From positions 1-64,000 of the forward strand of contig NZ_JALJEJ010000001.1 in NCBI RefSeq assembly GCF_022953055.1: 64,000 bases of DNA. The letters run 5' to 3'. Below the pieces are notes generated by a model. It searched no databases. It worked only from the letters and a program-made list of their open reading frames with translations, and was not told the origin of the DNA. The DNA is from Mucilaginibacter straminoryzae. Lineage in GTDB: Bacteria > Bacteroidota > Bacteroidia > Sphingobacteriales > Sphingobacteriaceae. Shown piece by piece: positions 43,603 through 52,070 of the stretch (positions within the stretch are counted from its first letter, which is position 1; every line of letters begins with the position of its first letter). Both the position numbers and the translations under genes were made by a program.

Positions 43603-45054
43603 TTAAGCGGAGAGAATATCCGCGATCGTTTTTACGCCTTGTTCCAGCTCTCTAAGGTCAAGGGCGCCAAATCCGATGCGCAGATGCCGCGGCGGCGTAT
43701 CATCAAAAGATGCACTGCCGGGATTGCGAATATAAATGCCCTTTTGTTTTAGTCTGGTTAAAAGGTTTGTTAAATCAATATCATCTCTGAACTGCAGGAA
43801 ATAAGCCAGCCCTGCCTGTGGCACCTGGAATTGCACATGTTTGTATAAGTAATTATATAAAATTGCCGATACATATTCCCGCTTTTCCTTGTAATGATGA
43901 ACCGATTTACGGACTGCTTTAGCGATCACCCCGTCGCGGATCAGGTCTTCCGTAGCATGTTCCAGCAGGATGTCTCCCTGCTGGCCGATCATTTCCCGCA
44001 GCGCGGTAAGCGAGCGGATAAAATCTGCCGGTCCGCAAACTACGCCCATCAGGTAGAAGGGCGGCAGCAGCTTACTGAGTGCGCTGATATAGATCACCTG
44101 TCCCCCGTGCGGTTCCGCAGCCAGCGGGACATAAGGCTGTGCGCCATACCAGTACTCATGATCATAGTCCGCCTCAATAATGGCAAAGCCATAAGTTTCG
44201 GAGAGCTGCAGCAGGTGCCTGCGCCTCTCATGGCTCATGGTAGCCGTAGTCGGGTACTGGCATTGCGGTGAAGTATATACCAGTTTAATTTTCTGCGTCT
44301 TTAATAACTCTTCGAGGTGCGCCGTATCCATGCCCTTCTCGTCACTTCGCACGGCAGCCAGCTTTGCGCCCACACTCTGAAAAATATGCCATGCAAATGG
44401 ATCACCCGGATTACAACTTGCCACGACTTCTTCTTTTTTGAGCAGTACCTGTGCCACCATATACAGGCCCATTTGCTGACCTACCACAAAACAGGCGCGG
44501 TCGGGACTGACATTCAGGCCGCGTTGCTGGTTGAGCATATTGATGTATACATCCCGCAACGGATCGTAGAATTTCGGGTTCTGAAATTCCATTTGCCTTT
44601 GCCGCAGCGTGCGCTTAAAAATTGTCCGGTAAGTGCCGGTAAGTTCCAGTAAGGGGCCGAGCCTCGGATCGGGGAAGCCATCATCGAACTTGATCAGGCC
44701 CGACTGCATCGGTGGCAGGTCTTCGGTAAAATCCACTTTAAAAGTGCGGAAGGCAAAAGGCGCTTTGCTGAGCAATGTCGCATACCTGGTACTATCCTTT
44801 TCCGCAGCGACAAAGGTTCCCTGTTTTTGTCGGGTATACAGTAGTCCCCGGCTGAGCAGCCGGTCGTAAGCCTGCACAACCGTTTTACGGTGTACTTTTA
44901 ACTCTTTCGCCAGCTCGCGGGTGCCGGGCATAGCCGTATCTGCTGCCAGCCTTCCCTTTTTAATTTCTTCCTCTATAGCTGCTTCAATCTGCTGGTACAA
45001 CGGCCTGGTGCCATCAAAGCTCAGCTGCAGCGGTATCTTCCATTTTCGTAGCAT
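43603..45054 (-). CDS. MocR/PdxR-type GntR regulator with aminotransferase domain
   Basis: From ATG 45054 the product is 483 aa (MLRKWKIPLQL start; a longer form from 45102 is possible). An N-terminal GntR winged helix (PLYQQIEAAIEEEIKKGRL, GTRELAKELKVHRKTVVQAYDRLLSRGLL) joins a PLP-dependent fold-type-I domain with the Lys motif ISALSKLLPPFYLMG (Schiff-base Lys) and EADYDHEYWY. MocR proteins sense PLP or amino acids. It lies upstream of and divergent from the transfer operon, so it may regulate it; that is inference. Confidence 0.93.
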   Translation of the reverse strand: MLRKWKIPLQLSFDGTRPLYQQIEAAIEEEIKKGRLAADTAMPGTRELAKELKVHRKTVVQAYDRLLSRGLLYTRQKQGTFVAAEKDSTRYATLLSKAPFAFRTFKVDFTEDLPPMQSGLIKFDDGFPDPRLGPLLELTGTYRTIFKRTLRQRQMEFQNPKFYDPLRDVYINMLNQQRGLNVSPDRACFVVGQQMGLYMVAQVLLKKEEVVASCNPGDPFAWHIFQSVGAKLAAVRSDEKGMDTAHLEELLKTQKIKLVYTSPQCQYPTTATMSHERRRHLLQLSETYGFAIIEADYDHEYWYGAQPYVPLAAEPHGGQVIYISALSKLLPPFYLMGVVCGPADFIRSLTALREMIGQQGDILLEHATEDLIRDGVIAKAVRKSVHHYKEKREYVSAILYNYLYKHVQFQVPQAGLAYFLQFRDDIDLTNLLTRLKQKGIYIRNPGSASFDDTPPRHLRIGFGALDLRELEQGVKTIADILSA

Positions 45055-45343
45055 AGGGTTTATAAATGTTTTTCGGTTGACACCAATTTTTACGATGTCC
45101 ATGACTTTATGTTACCGGCTGGAATTTTTTGCATTAACCCGCGCGAAAGTTTTTACACAACTTCCTTCCGGTTGTATACAAATCTAATAGCCCTGTGCAC
45201 TAAAAAACGAAGATTACACGAGTGGCCTACGCTAAAAAGTATAAACTGGCTCCCTTGGTTTTAACCAATAATTAATCACCGCAACGGCCGGATTTTTAAC
45301 GGTATACAGCCGTTGAACACAACAGGGAAAATAATTTTTTAAT

Positions 45344-45368
45344 ACCGTAGACGGTTCCCGGTGGGAAA
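45344..45368 (+). promoter_or_regulatory. 25-bp motif shared by mob and tra upstream regions (copy 2)
   Basis: Same motif as at 14364-14388: ACCGTA, two variable bases, CGGTTCCCGGTG, one variable base, GAAA. Here CCGTAGACGG is a near palindrome and TTCCC...GGGAA a second one. It ends 58 bp before the first transfer gene. The sequence after it is also similar in both places (a CCAG, then TTTGC and CTCA). Confidence 0.55.
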
Positions 45369-45426
45369 GGAGCGCTTTTAATACGACCAGTTTTGCCTCA
45401 GCAATAATGCAGAACAATAAAACCAA

Positions 45427-45867
45427 ATGATTATGCTGAGTAAAATCTCATGGGGCCAGTTCGGCCTTTCGGCAGCCATCCTGCTGCTGTTGTATTACCT
45501 GTTTATCGGCCTGACCGTTTACCGAAAAAAAATCCGCGACTTCATGCGCAAGCGACCCGCGCAGCCGCAGGTCGCCTTTACTAACCCAGCGCCTGGACCT
45601 GTTCCACCGCCAACAGCGGACATGCCTACTGACATTGTGTTAATGGAGCAGATCCAGCAGGAACTGCGCTATGACCTGCTGCCCAGGGCCGGTAGCCACG
45701 CCACGAAAGATAAGCTGCTGGTATTGTTCCGCCAGTACCTGAGTGGACTGAACACACAGAACTTAGCCTTGCCTTTCAAAACCGCAGTTAATCAACTGAT
45801 GGCTAAAGAAGCCCTGCAGCAATGCAACATTTTTATTGATCCGGCAGAGATAGCTGCGCTTTGGTAA
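45427..45867 (+). CDS. Membrane protein, first gene of the transfer operon
   Basis: A 146-aa protein with one N-terminal membrane helix (about 12-31), a Pro-rich linker (PGPVPPPTADMP) and a helical cytoplasmic part. It stands where TraA-TraD-type small proteins are found in Bacteroides elements, but no specific family is recognised. Location before traE suggests a structural or regulatory part of the transfer apparatus. Confidence 0.65.
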   Translation: MIMLSKISWGQFGLSAAILLLLYYLFIGLTVYRKKIRDFMRKRPAQPQVAFTNPAPGPVPPPTADMPTDIVLMEQIQQELRYDLLPRAGSHATKDKLLVLFRQYLSGLNTQNLALPFKTAVNQLMAKEALQQCNIFIDPAEIAALW

Positions 45868-45900
45868 TCCCTTTCCTCCCATTAAAAAGATTTACAGAAA

Positions 45901-46251
45901 ATGAACAAACTACAAACGAACAGCCATAAAGAACGGTTGCGCTCTAAATATATCCTGCTGGCTGCAACACTGGTATTCAGCTGCCTGCTCTTCAATGCCT
46001 TCTCCGCTTTCTGCCAAAGCGGCAATGCCGGTATTACCCAGGCGACCAGCGAGGTGAAAGGCTACTTCAAAGATGGTACTGACCTGATGTATGCTATTGG
46101 AGCGATCGTCGGGCTTGTAGGTGCTATTAAAGTATTTAACAAATGGAATTCAGGAGACCCGGACACCGGCAAAGTGGCCGCTGCATGGTTTGGCAGCTGC
46201 GTGTTCCTGGTCGTGGTAGCCACCGTTCTCAAAGGATTCTTTGGTGTATAA
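45901..46251 (+). CDS. traE: TraE (DUF4134), VirB2-like pilin candidate
   Basis: A 116-aa protein with a signal peptide (ILLAATLVFSCLLFNAFSAFCQ) and two mature membrane helices around GAIVGLVGAIKVF and FGSCVFLVVVATVLKGFF, the DUF4134 pattern. In position and architecture it corresponds to VirB2-type pilin subunits. Confidence 0.9.
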   Translation: MNKLQTNSHKERLRSKYILLAATLVFSCLLFNAFSAFCQSGNAGITQATSEVKGYFKDGTDLMYAIGAIVGLVGAIKVFNKWNSGDPDTGKVAAAWFGSCVFLVVVATVLKGFFGV

Positions 46252-46259
46252 ACGCTTTA

Positions 46260-46679
46260 ATGATGAAAAAGGCACCAACACAGGCACGGGAGCTGCCGCG
46301 CTTTACCATCGAAGGAACTGAATTTATTGTCGATATACAGCTCAATGAACTCCGGCAGGCAGATGCGCCCGGCAATCGCATTTCAATGGACGAATTGCTA
46401 TGGGAAACAGATGGCAAACTCGCCATAGTCTATGACACGGCAACACGCAACATAGCCAACATGATCGTAGACCCTGAAGATCTGCCGCCGGACATTAGGA
46501 TTATCAGCATGCCGCCGCTGCTGAGCTTAGACCCGGTAGGCTGGGCGCGTAAATTCGGTCTGGCAGACGACACGTTTATCAAAAGCCAGCCGCCCGCTGC
46601 CGATGAAGCCCATGAGGTAAAGCCCGAAGAACAAAAGAAGGAGCCGCCGCACAAGAAAAGGAAAGGAAAAGGAATATGA
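46260..46679 (+). CDS. Conserved transfer-operon protein, unknown function
   Basis: A 139-aa soluble protein starting at tandem ATGs (46260/46263). The core reads RFTIEGTEFIVDIQLNELRQ and ISMDELLWETDGKLAIVYDTATRNIANM. The C-terminus is Lys/Glu-rich (PPHKKRKGKGI). Such proteins are found between traE and traF in Bacteroidota ICEs but their role is not known to me. Its stop codon overlaps the next start (ATGA). Confidence 0.75.
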   Translation: MMKKAPTQARELPRFTIEGTEFIVDIQLNELRQADAPGNRISMDELLWETDGKLAIVYDTATRNIANMIVDPEDLPPDIRIISMPPLLSLDPVGWARKFGLADDTFIKSQPPAADEAHEVKPEEQKKEPPHKKRKGKGI

Positions 46680-46846
46680 AGCCGGAACAGCTGAAAGGTG
46701 CGGCCATCGCCTTGCTGCGCATCGTTTTCTGCGGCTGGTTACTGCTGCTGGTGGTCATAGCTGTTGCTGTTACCTACCTGCTGGCCGCCCCGTTTTTTGT
46801 GCTTCGTTATTTATTCATTCCCTCAAAGACAAGCTATGAACGATAG
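46676..46846 (+). CDS. 56-aa transfer-operon membrane peptide
   Basis: ATG 46676 overlaps the preceding TGA, and the stop at 46846 overlaps the next gene's start at 46836, so the frame fits exactly into the operon. The product, KPEQLKGAAIALLRIVF followed by a long hydrophobic stretch (about 19-47) and a short tail, has one or two membrane helices. The tight overlaps support that it is real. Confidence 0.7.
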   Translation: MKPEQLKGAAIALLRIVFCGWLLLLVVIAVAVTYLLAAPFFVLRYLFIPSKTSYER

Positions 46847-47285
46847 AATATTAGAAAGGCTGAACAGCTATATCATAGAAGATCACCCTGACCTGGTGAT
46901 TCGTCTTAACCATACCGGCCAGTTGCAGCACTGGTTGATTGGCCGGGTAGACGCTGCACAGGGCATGATTGCCGAATTAAAAGAAGCCGGCAAGCCATCC
47001 ATGCTGATTGAAGAACAGGTATTGGATGCGATCACCAAAGACCTGCGCCCGTCCCGCTTTCATTACATCGCCCAGCTACTGGAAGAAGATTTCGCTTTCG
47101 ACTATTACCGGATGCGGGAAGCGGGAACACTGACCACCGTAATCACCAGGATGATCGATTGCTGCAAATCTAAATTTGACCTGTACGGTTTTTGTGAAGC
47201 TAATGAAACCGATAAGCAACTCCGCAGAATGGTTACCCTGCAGCTTTCAGCCATTTTAAAAGACCAGCAAGGAGGTAGAAGATGA
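46836..47285 (+). CDS. Conserved transfer-operon protein (DUF1896-like)
   Basis: From ATG 46836 the product is 149 aa and fully soluble. It begins NDRILERLNSYIIEDHPDLVIRL and has a helical middle (AAQGMIAELKEAGKPSMLIEEQVLDAI). This resembles DUF1896 proteins of conjugative transposons in length and start, but the match is weak. It overlaps traF by 4 bp (ATGA). Confidence 0.65.
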   Translation: MNDRILERLNSYIIEDHPDLVIRLNHTGQLQHWLIGRVDAAQGMIAELKEAGKPSMLIEEQVLDAITKDLRPSRFHYIAQLLEEDFAFDYYRMREAGTLTTVITRMIDCCKSKFDLYGFCEANETDKQLRRMVTLQLSAILKDQQGGRR

Positions 47286-47599
47286 GCAGCGTTTACCCGA
47301 TTAATAAAGGGATAGGAAAACCCCTGGAGTTTCGTGGCCTGAAAGCACAATACATTGCTTATCTCGCCGCAGGATTGGTGATCCTGCTGCTGGCCTTCGC
47401 TACCCTGTACATGTTCGGATGCGGCCTGCTGCTGCTCATGCCAATGGTCGTAATCATTGGTTCCGGGCTGTTCTATTTCGTGTTTCGCTATTCCCATAAA
47501 TACGGCCAGTACGGGCTGATGAAAAAAGCCGCACGCGCACAGTTGCCGAACGCCATTCGTATCCATTCCCGAAGTATTTACCAAAACATCAGATCATGA
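47282..47599 (+). CDS. traF: TraF (DUF4133), VirB3-like membrane protein
   Basis: A 105-aa protein opening SSVYPINKGIGKPLEFRGLKAQYI, the DUF4133 signature, followed by two membrane helices (about 25-62). VirB3-like, it sits next to the VirB4-type ATPase TraG, whose gene overlaps by 4 bp. Confidence 0.92.
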   Translation: MSSVYPINKGIGKPLEFRGLKAQYIAYLAAGLVILLLAFATLYMFGCGLLLLMPMVVIIGSGLFYFVFRYSHKYGQYGLMKKAARAQLPNAIRIHSRSIYQNIRS

Positions 47600-50067
47600 A
47601 ACCAGCCATCGATATAGAAAAAGTGCTTCCGGTGTGGAAAGTGGAAAATGATTGCCTGTTATCGGTAGCGGGCGACATTACGCTTGCCTGGGAAGCGCAG
47701 TTGCCTGAAATATTTTCCCTGTCTGCCCCGCAGTATGAAGACTTTCACCAGGCGTGGATAAAAGCGATCCGGTTACTGCCGCCACATACGGTCTTTCATA
47801 AACAGGACTGGTTTATGGCGGAAAAAATGCAGGCTCGCTTTGCAGATGATTTACCTTTCCTGGCAAGGGCCAGCGAACGTTTTTTTAATGAACGTCCTTT
47901 TTTAAATCATCGGTGCTACGTGTTGCTTACCTTCCGCAATACTGACCGTAAGCCTGCCAGTTCCCTGTTCAGCAACCTGCTTCGTCGTAATTTGGCTCCT
48001 TTAACCACCGTAAACGCCTTACGGCTGCAATCCCTGCTGGACACTGCCGGGCAGTTTCAGCGCCTGTTGCAAGACAGTGGTTTTGTAACGCTGCAACGTC
48101 TGGATAATAATGCCTTGGCGGGGCTGCAAGATAAAACAGGTCTGGTAGAGCAATATCTTCAGTTGCTTGGCCCGCAAGCTATTCCCGTGATAAAGGACAT
48201 ATCCTTTGAGCAAGGGCTACAGATAGGTGCCGATCATTGTCGGCTTTTTACGTTGGCGGACGTGGCAGACCTGCCCCCTCTCTGCGGTTCCCGCATCAAT
48301 TACGACAAGTACAGCACTGATAAAACAAAATTCAGTACCGGCTTTGCCGCACCGCTCGGGCAACTGCTTTCCTGCAACCATATCTACAACCAATACATTT
48401 TCGTCCCGGACGGGCCAAAGACGCTAAAGCTGATGGAAGCCAAACGGCGCAGGCTGCAATCATTGTCGGCTTATTCCAGGGAGAATGCCATTGCACGTGA
48501 TGCCACGCAGGATTTTTTAAATGAGGCGATCAGCCAGCAGCGCATGCCGGTTAAAGCGCATTTCAATGTCCTGGTATGGACGGATCAGGAAGCTGGGTTA
48601 AAAGAGATGCACAATGCCGTCGGCTCCGCGATGGCACAACTCGATGCACGCGCCAAAGAAGAGACCGTTGCCGCGCCGCAGATCTGGTGGGCAGGACTGC
48701 CGGGCAATGAAGGTGATTTCCCGATGAATGATACTTTCGATACGTTCACCGAGCAGGCATGCTGTTTTCTGAACCTGGAAACCGCTTACCGCTCTTCGGA
48801 TAGCCCTTTTGGCATTCGCCTCGGCGACCGCCTGACTGGCGTTCCCGTCCATGTGGACATATCCGATGAACCGATGCGAAAGGGTATTACCACCAATCGT
48901 AATAAAATCGTGATCGGTGGTTCCGGCAGCGGCAAGTCCATGTTCATGAACCATCTATTGCACAGTTATGTGCAGCAGGGAACCCATTGTATCGTTGTGG
49001 ATGTGGGGCACAGTTACGAAGGTTTGTGCCAATTGGTGAACGGATATTATTTCACCTATTCCGAAGAAAGCCCGATCCGTTTTAACCCTTTCTATATTCC
49101 GGCAGGCGATATGCTGGATACGGAAAAAAAGGAAAGTATCAAAACCCTGCTGGTAGCACTGTGGAAGCAAAGCGATGAAGCGTTCCGCCGCGCTGAGTAT
49201 GTCGCTATATCCAATGCCCTCCAATCCTACTACCGGCACCTGGACCGCAATGGCCATATCTTTCCCTGTTTCGATAGCTTTTATGAATTTCTACAGGAAC
49301 ATTTTATAAGTGAGCTGGCGACTGACGGGGTTAAAGACCGTGACTTCGATTTGAATAATTTCCTGTATGTGCTCCGGCCCTACTACAAAGGCGGTGAGTT
49401 CGATTACCTGCTCAATGCAACTGAAAACCTCGATGTGATGCACCAGCCTTTTATTGTTTTTGAGCTGGATAATGTGAAAGATCACCCGATCCTTTTCCCG
49501 GTGATCACGCTCATCATTATGGAAATGTTCGTGTCCAAAATGCGCAAGCTCAAAGGCGTCCGTAAAGTGATCTGCATTGAGGAAGCCTGGAAGGCTATTG
49601 CACGGAGCGGCATGGCGGAATTTATGAAGTATCTCTACAAAACGGTTCGTAAATACTTTGGTGAAGCGATTACCGTAACACAGGAGATAGACGACCTGAT
49701 TACATCTCCGATCATTAAAGAAGCCATCATTAACAATGCCGACTGCAAGATCCTGCTGGACATGCGCAAGTTCACGAACAAGTTTGCCGATATACAGGCA
49801 GTGCTGGGCATGAGTGACAAAGGCAAAGAGCAGGTGCTTTCGATCAACAAGGCGAATGACCCAACTAAAAAATACCGTGAAGTCTACATCGACCTGGGCA
49901 ACCAGCTCATGAAGGTCTACCGTTATGAACCATCAACGGAGGAATACTACGCTTATTCTACCGAACAGACCGAGAAACTGAAAGTCCAGGAATATGCCCG
50001 CAGGTATGGTGATATACGGCGCGGCCTTGCCGCCCTGGCTGCAGACTTGCGATCTCAAACCATTTAA
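47596..50067 (+). CDS. traG: TraG, VirB4-like conjugation ATPase
   Basis: An 823-aa ATPase that powers assembly of the mating channel. Walker A is VIGGSGSGKSMFM (about 437-449), Walker B includes KVICIEEAWKAI (about 655), and the EKDRVIEEAWK-type region is followed by ITVTQEIDDLI and NADCKILLDMRK, all standard for Bacteroidota TraG. Length is normal. Confidence 0.95.
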   Translation: MKPAIDIEKVLPVWKVENDCLLSVAGDITLAWEAQLPEIFSLSAPQYEDFHQAWIKAIRLLPPHTVFHKQDWFMAEKMQARFADDLPFLARASERFFNERPFLNHRCYVLLTFRNTDRKPASSLFSNLLRRNLAPLTTVNALRLQSLLDTAGQFQRLLQDSGFVTLQRLDNNALAGLQDKTGLVEQYLQLLGPQAIPVIKDISFEQGLQIGADHCRLFTLADVADLPPLCGSRINYDKYSTDKTKFSTGFAAPLGQLLSCNHIYNQYIFVPDGPKTLKLMEAKRRRLQSLSAYSRENAIARDATQDFLNEAISQQRMPVKAHFNVLVWTDQEAGLKEMHNAVGSAMAQLDARAKEETVAAPQIWWAGLPGNEGDFPMNDTFDTFTEQACCFLNLETAYRSSDSPFGIRLGDRLTGVPVHVDISDEPMRKGITTNRNKIVIGGSGSGKSMFMNHLLHSYVQQGTHCIVVDVGHSYEGLCQLVNGYYFTYSEESPIRFNPFYIPAGDMLDTEKKESIKTLLVALWKQSDEAFRRAEYVAISNALQSYYRHLDRNGHIFPCFDSFYEFLQEHFISELATDGVKDRDFDLNNFLYVLRPYYKGGEFDYLLNATENLDVMHQPFIVFELDNVKDHPILFPVITLIIMEMFVSKMRKLKGVRKVICIEEAWKAIARSGMAEFMKYLYKTVRKYFGEAITVTQEIDDLITSPIIKEAIINNADCKILLDMRKFTNKFADIQAVLGMSDKGKEQVLSINKANDPTKKYREVYIDLGNQLMKVYRYEPSTEEYYAYSTEQTEKLKVQEYARRYGDIRRGLAALAADLRSQTI

Positions 50068-50072
50068 CCAGT

Positions 50073-50756
50073 ATGTCTATGAAAAGAACACTTATTACGA
50101 CCGGCCTGCTGCTAACGTTGCTGGGCATAGGTATGCCGAAGGCCGATGCGCAAATTCCCATTGTCAGCCTGGTCAGCTCTGCTATCAAAAAAGTAATTGT
50201 TGCCCTCGATATAAAAGTACAGCAGTTACAGAACCAGACGATACAGTTGCAGCAAGCTGAACAGCAACTGGAAAACAGCAAGACCCTCGCCAGCTTTAAA
50301 GACATTAATGGCTGGCTCGGCAAAGAAAAAGACCTGTTCAGCAAATACTATAGTGAGATGCAGCAGGTACGGCAGGTCATTGCGGGATATAGCGAAGTAA
50401 AACAGGTGATCAGCCGTCAGGCCCAGCTGGTAGCGGAATATAGAAAAGCATGGAACCTTTTCCAGCAGGATAAAAATTTCTCCGCTGATGAGCTCCGCTA
50501 TATGTCTTCTGTGTACAACGGCATTCTCGCTGAAAGCCTGCAAAACCTACAAGAACTAACTGCTACTGTCACATCCTTTTCCGCACAAATGGAAGACGGG
50601 GAACGCATGGAGCGCATTAAAAAGATTGCTGCCGCAATGCAGCACAACCTGGACGATTTGCGGCAGTTTAACACGGCAGGGGTTGACTTATCCCTGCAAC
50701 GGTCCATTGCTGCCCGAAATACCGCGCAGGTAAGACAACTCTATGGTATCAATTAA
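50073..50756 (+). CDS. traI: TraI (DUF4141), VirB5-like
   Basis: A 227-aa periplasmic protein: signal peptide (RTLITTGLLLTLLGIGMPKADA), then long helices with Gln-rich coiled coil (IKVQQLQNQTIQLQQAEQQLE). It ends in ...ARNTAQVRQLYGIN, a tail also seen in the next two genes. DUF4141/TraI corresponds to VirB5-like minor pilus components. Confidence 0.88.
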   Translation: MSMKRTLITTGLLLTLLGIGMPKADAQIPIVSLVSSAIKKVIVALDIKVQQLQNQTIQLQQAEQQLENSKTLASFKDINGWLGKEKDLFSKYYSEMQQVRQVIAGYSEVKQVISRQAQLVAEYRKAWNLFQQDKNFSADELRYMSSVYNGILAESLQNLQELTATVTSFSAQMEDGERMERIKKIAAAMQHNLDDLRQFNTAGVDLSLQRSIAARNTAQVRQLYGIN

Positions 50757-50768
50757 ATTTTAAACGAC

Positions 50769-51416
50769 ATGAAAAAGCAATGCACTTTTATTATAACATT
50801 CCTTTCGCTCTATGCGTCCGCTCACGCGCAGGGCATATTTAACCAGCAGTCTTCACGCCGAAAGATCATGGCCGAACAGATCGCTGGTATTGAGCTGTAC
50901 GCCACGGCGCTAAAAAAAGGTTACGACCTGTCCCGCCAGGGGTTGACTACAGCTCATGATTTGAAAAATGGCACGTTCGGTTTACATACGGACTATGTCG
51001 ATTCGCTGAAAATGGTCAGTGCTACCGTGCGTAATAACCCCAAAGCAAACGCTATTGCTGAGATCGCGGCGAAGATCACCGCACTGTTTACGGCGGAGAT
51101 CCGCTGGCAGCAGGCGCAAAAGCAATTAACCCCTGATGAACTCAACAGCCTGAAAAGGGTCGCGGACAATATGCAAGTTGAAGGCCGGACGGACGTGAAT
51201 GAATTATCGCAGCTCCTTACTTCCGGGCTATTGCAGCTGACCGATGCCCAGCGCCTGGACCGCATCGATAAGCTCTACGCGGACATGAACGATAAATACA
51301 ATTTCACCTGTTCTTACACCACCAAAGCCCGCAGGCTGGCAAAAGCCAGGGCAGCAGACAAGCAGGACAGGGGCGATCTGCAAAAATTATATGGCATTCA
51401 ATCAGGAGGATTATGA
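50769..51416 (+). CDS. VirB5-like helical periplasmic protein A
   Basis: A 215-aa protein with signal peptide (KKQCTFIITFLSLYASAHAQ) and all-helical mature part. Motifs LDRIDKLYADM and GDLQKLYGIQ are shared with the following paralogue and, at the tail, with traI. It overlaps the next gene by 4 bp. Proteins of this kind are common between traI and traJ in Sphingobacteriia ICEs. Probably a pilus or surface component. Confidence 0.78.
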   Translation: MKKQCTFIITFLSLYASAHAQGIFNQQSSRRKIMAEQIAGIELYATALKKGYDLSRQGLTTAHDLKNGTFGLHTDYVDSLKMVSATVRNNPKANAIAEIAAKITALFTAEIRWQQAQKQLTPDELNSLKRVADNMQVEGRTDVNELSQLLTSGLLQLTDAQRLDRIDKLYADMNDKYNFTCSYTTKARRLAKARAADKQDRGDLQKLYGIQSGGL

Positions 51417-52054
51417 AAAAAATGATCAAACCACTGCTGGGTAGCATGATGATCTTACTGGTAAGTGTAACGGTACAGGCGCAATCCATAGCAGATAACA
51501 TTCAGATGCTGGTGCTGGATTACCAGAAGCTCGCGGGATTGAAAAAAGTGCTGTCCAATATGTACAGCGGCTACCAGCTGGTCAGTAAAGGCTATAACAG
51601 CGTTAAAGACGTCTCGCAGGGCAACTTCAGCTTGCAACAGGGCTTTATTGATGGGCTGATGCTGGTTAGCCCGACTGTGCGCAAATACCCGAAGGTGGCC
51701 CGGATCATCAGTGACCAGGCCACGATTGCAAGCGAATACAAATCGGCACTGTCTTCTTTCCGCTCCGATGGACATTTTACCGCATCTGAACTGAATTATG
51801 TCGCCACTGTCTTCAGTAATCTTTCCGATCAAAGTGTGCAGAACCTGCAGGCGCTGACCATGGTAATTACCGATGGCAGCGTGCGTATGAGCGACGACCA
51901 GCGCCTGCGGCTGATAGATGGTATTTACGCCGATACGCAGCATCAGCTGTCCTTTTTACGCAGCTTCAATAACCAGGCCCGCACGCTGGCGCTGCGGCGT
52001 GCCGACAGCGAAGTGCAGCGGCAACAGTTAAAACAGCTTTACGATCTGAACTAA
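51413..52054 (+). CDS. VirB5-like helical periplasmic protein B
   Basis: A 213-aa protein with signal peptide (KPLLGSMMILLVSVTVQAQ). It shares with the preceding paralogue GYNSVKDVSQGNFSLQQGFIDGLMLVSPTVRKYPK (corresponding to the LTTAHDLKNGTFGLHTDYVDSLKM region), LRLIDGIYADT and the QQLKQLYDLN tail. Tandem paralogues suggest a hetero-oligomer or functional divergence. Confidence 0.78.
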   Translation: MKKMIKPLLGSMMILLVSVTVQAQSIADNIQMLVLDYQKLAGLKKVLSNMYSGYQLVSKGYNSVKDVSQGNFSLQQGFIDGLMLVSPTVRKYPKVARIISDQATIASEYKSALSSFRSDGHFTASELNYVATVFSNLSDQSVQNLQALTMVITDGSVRMSDDQRLRLIDGIYADTQHQLSFLRSFNNQARTLALRRADSEVQRQQLKQLYDLN

Positions 52055-52070
52055 CTAAAGTCCCGAACAT

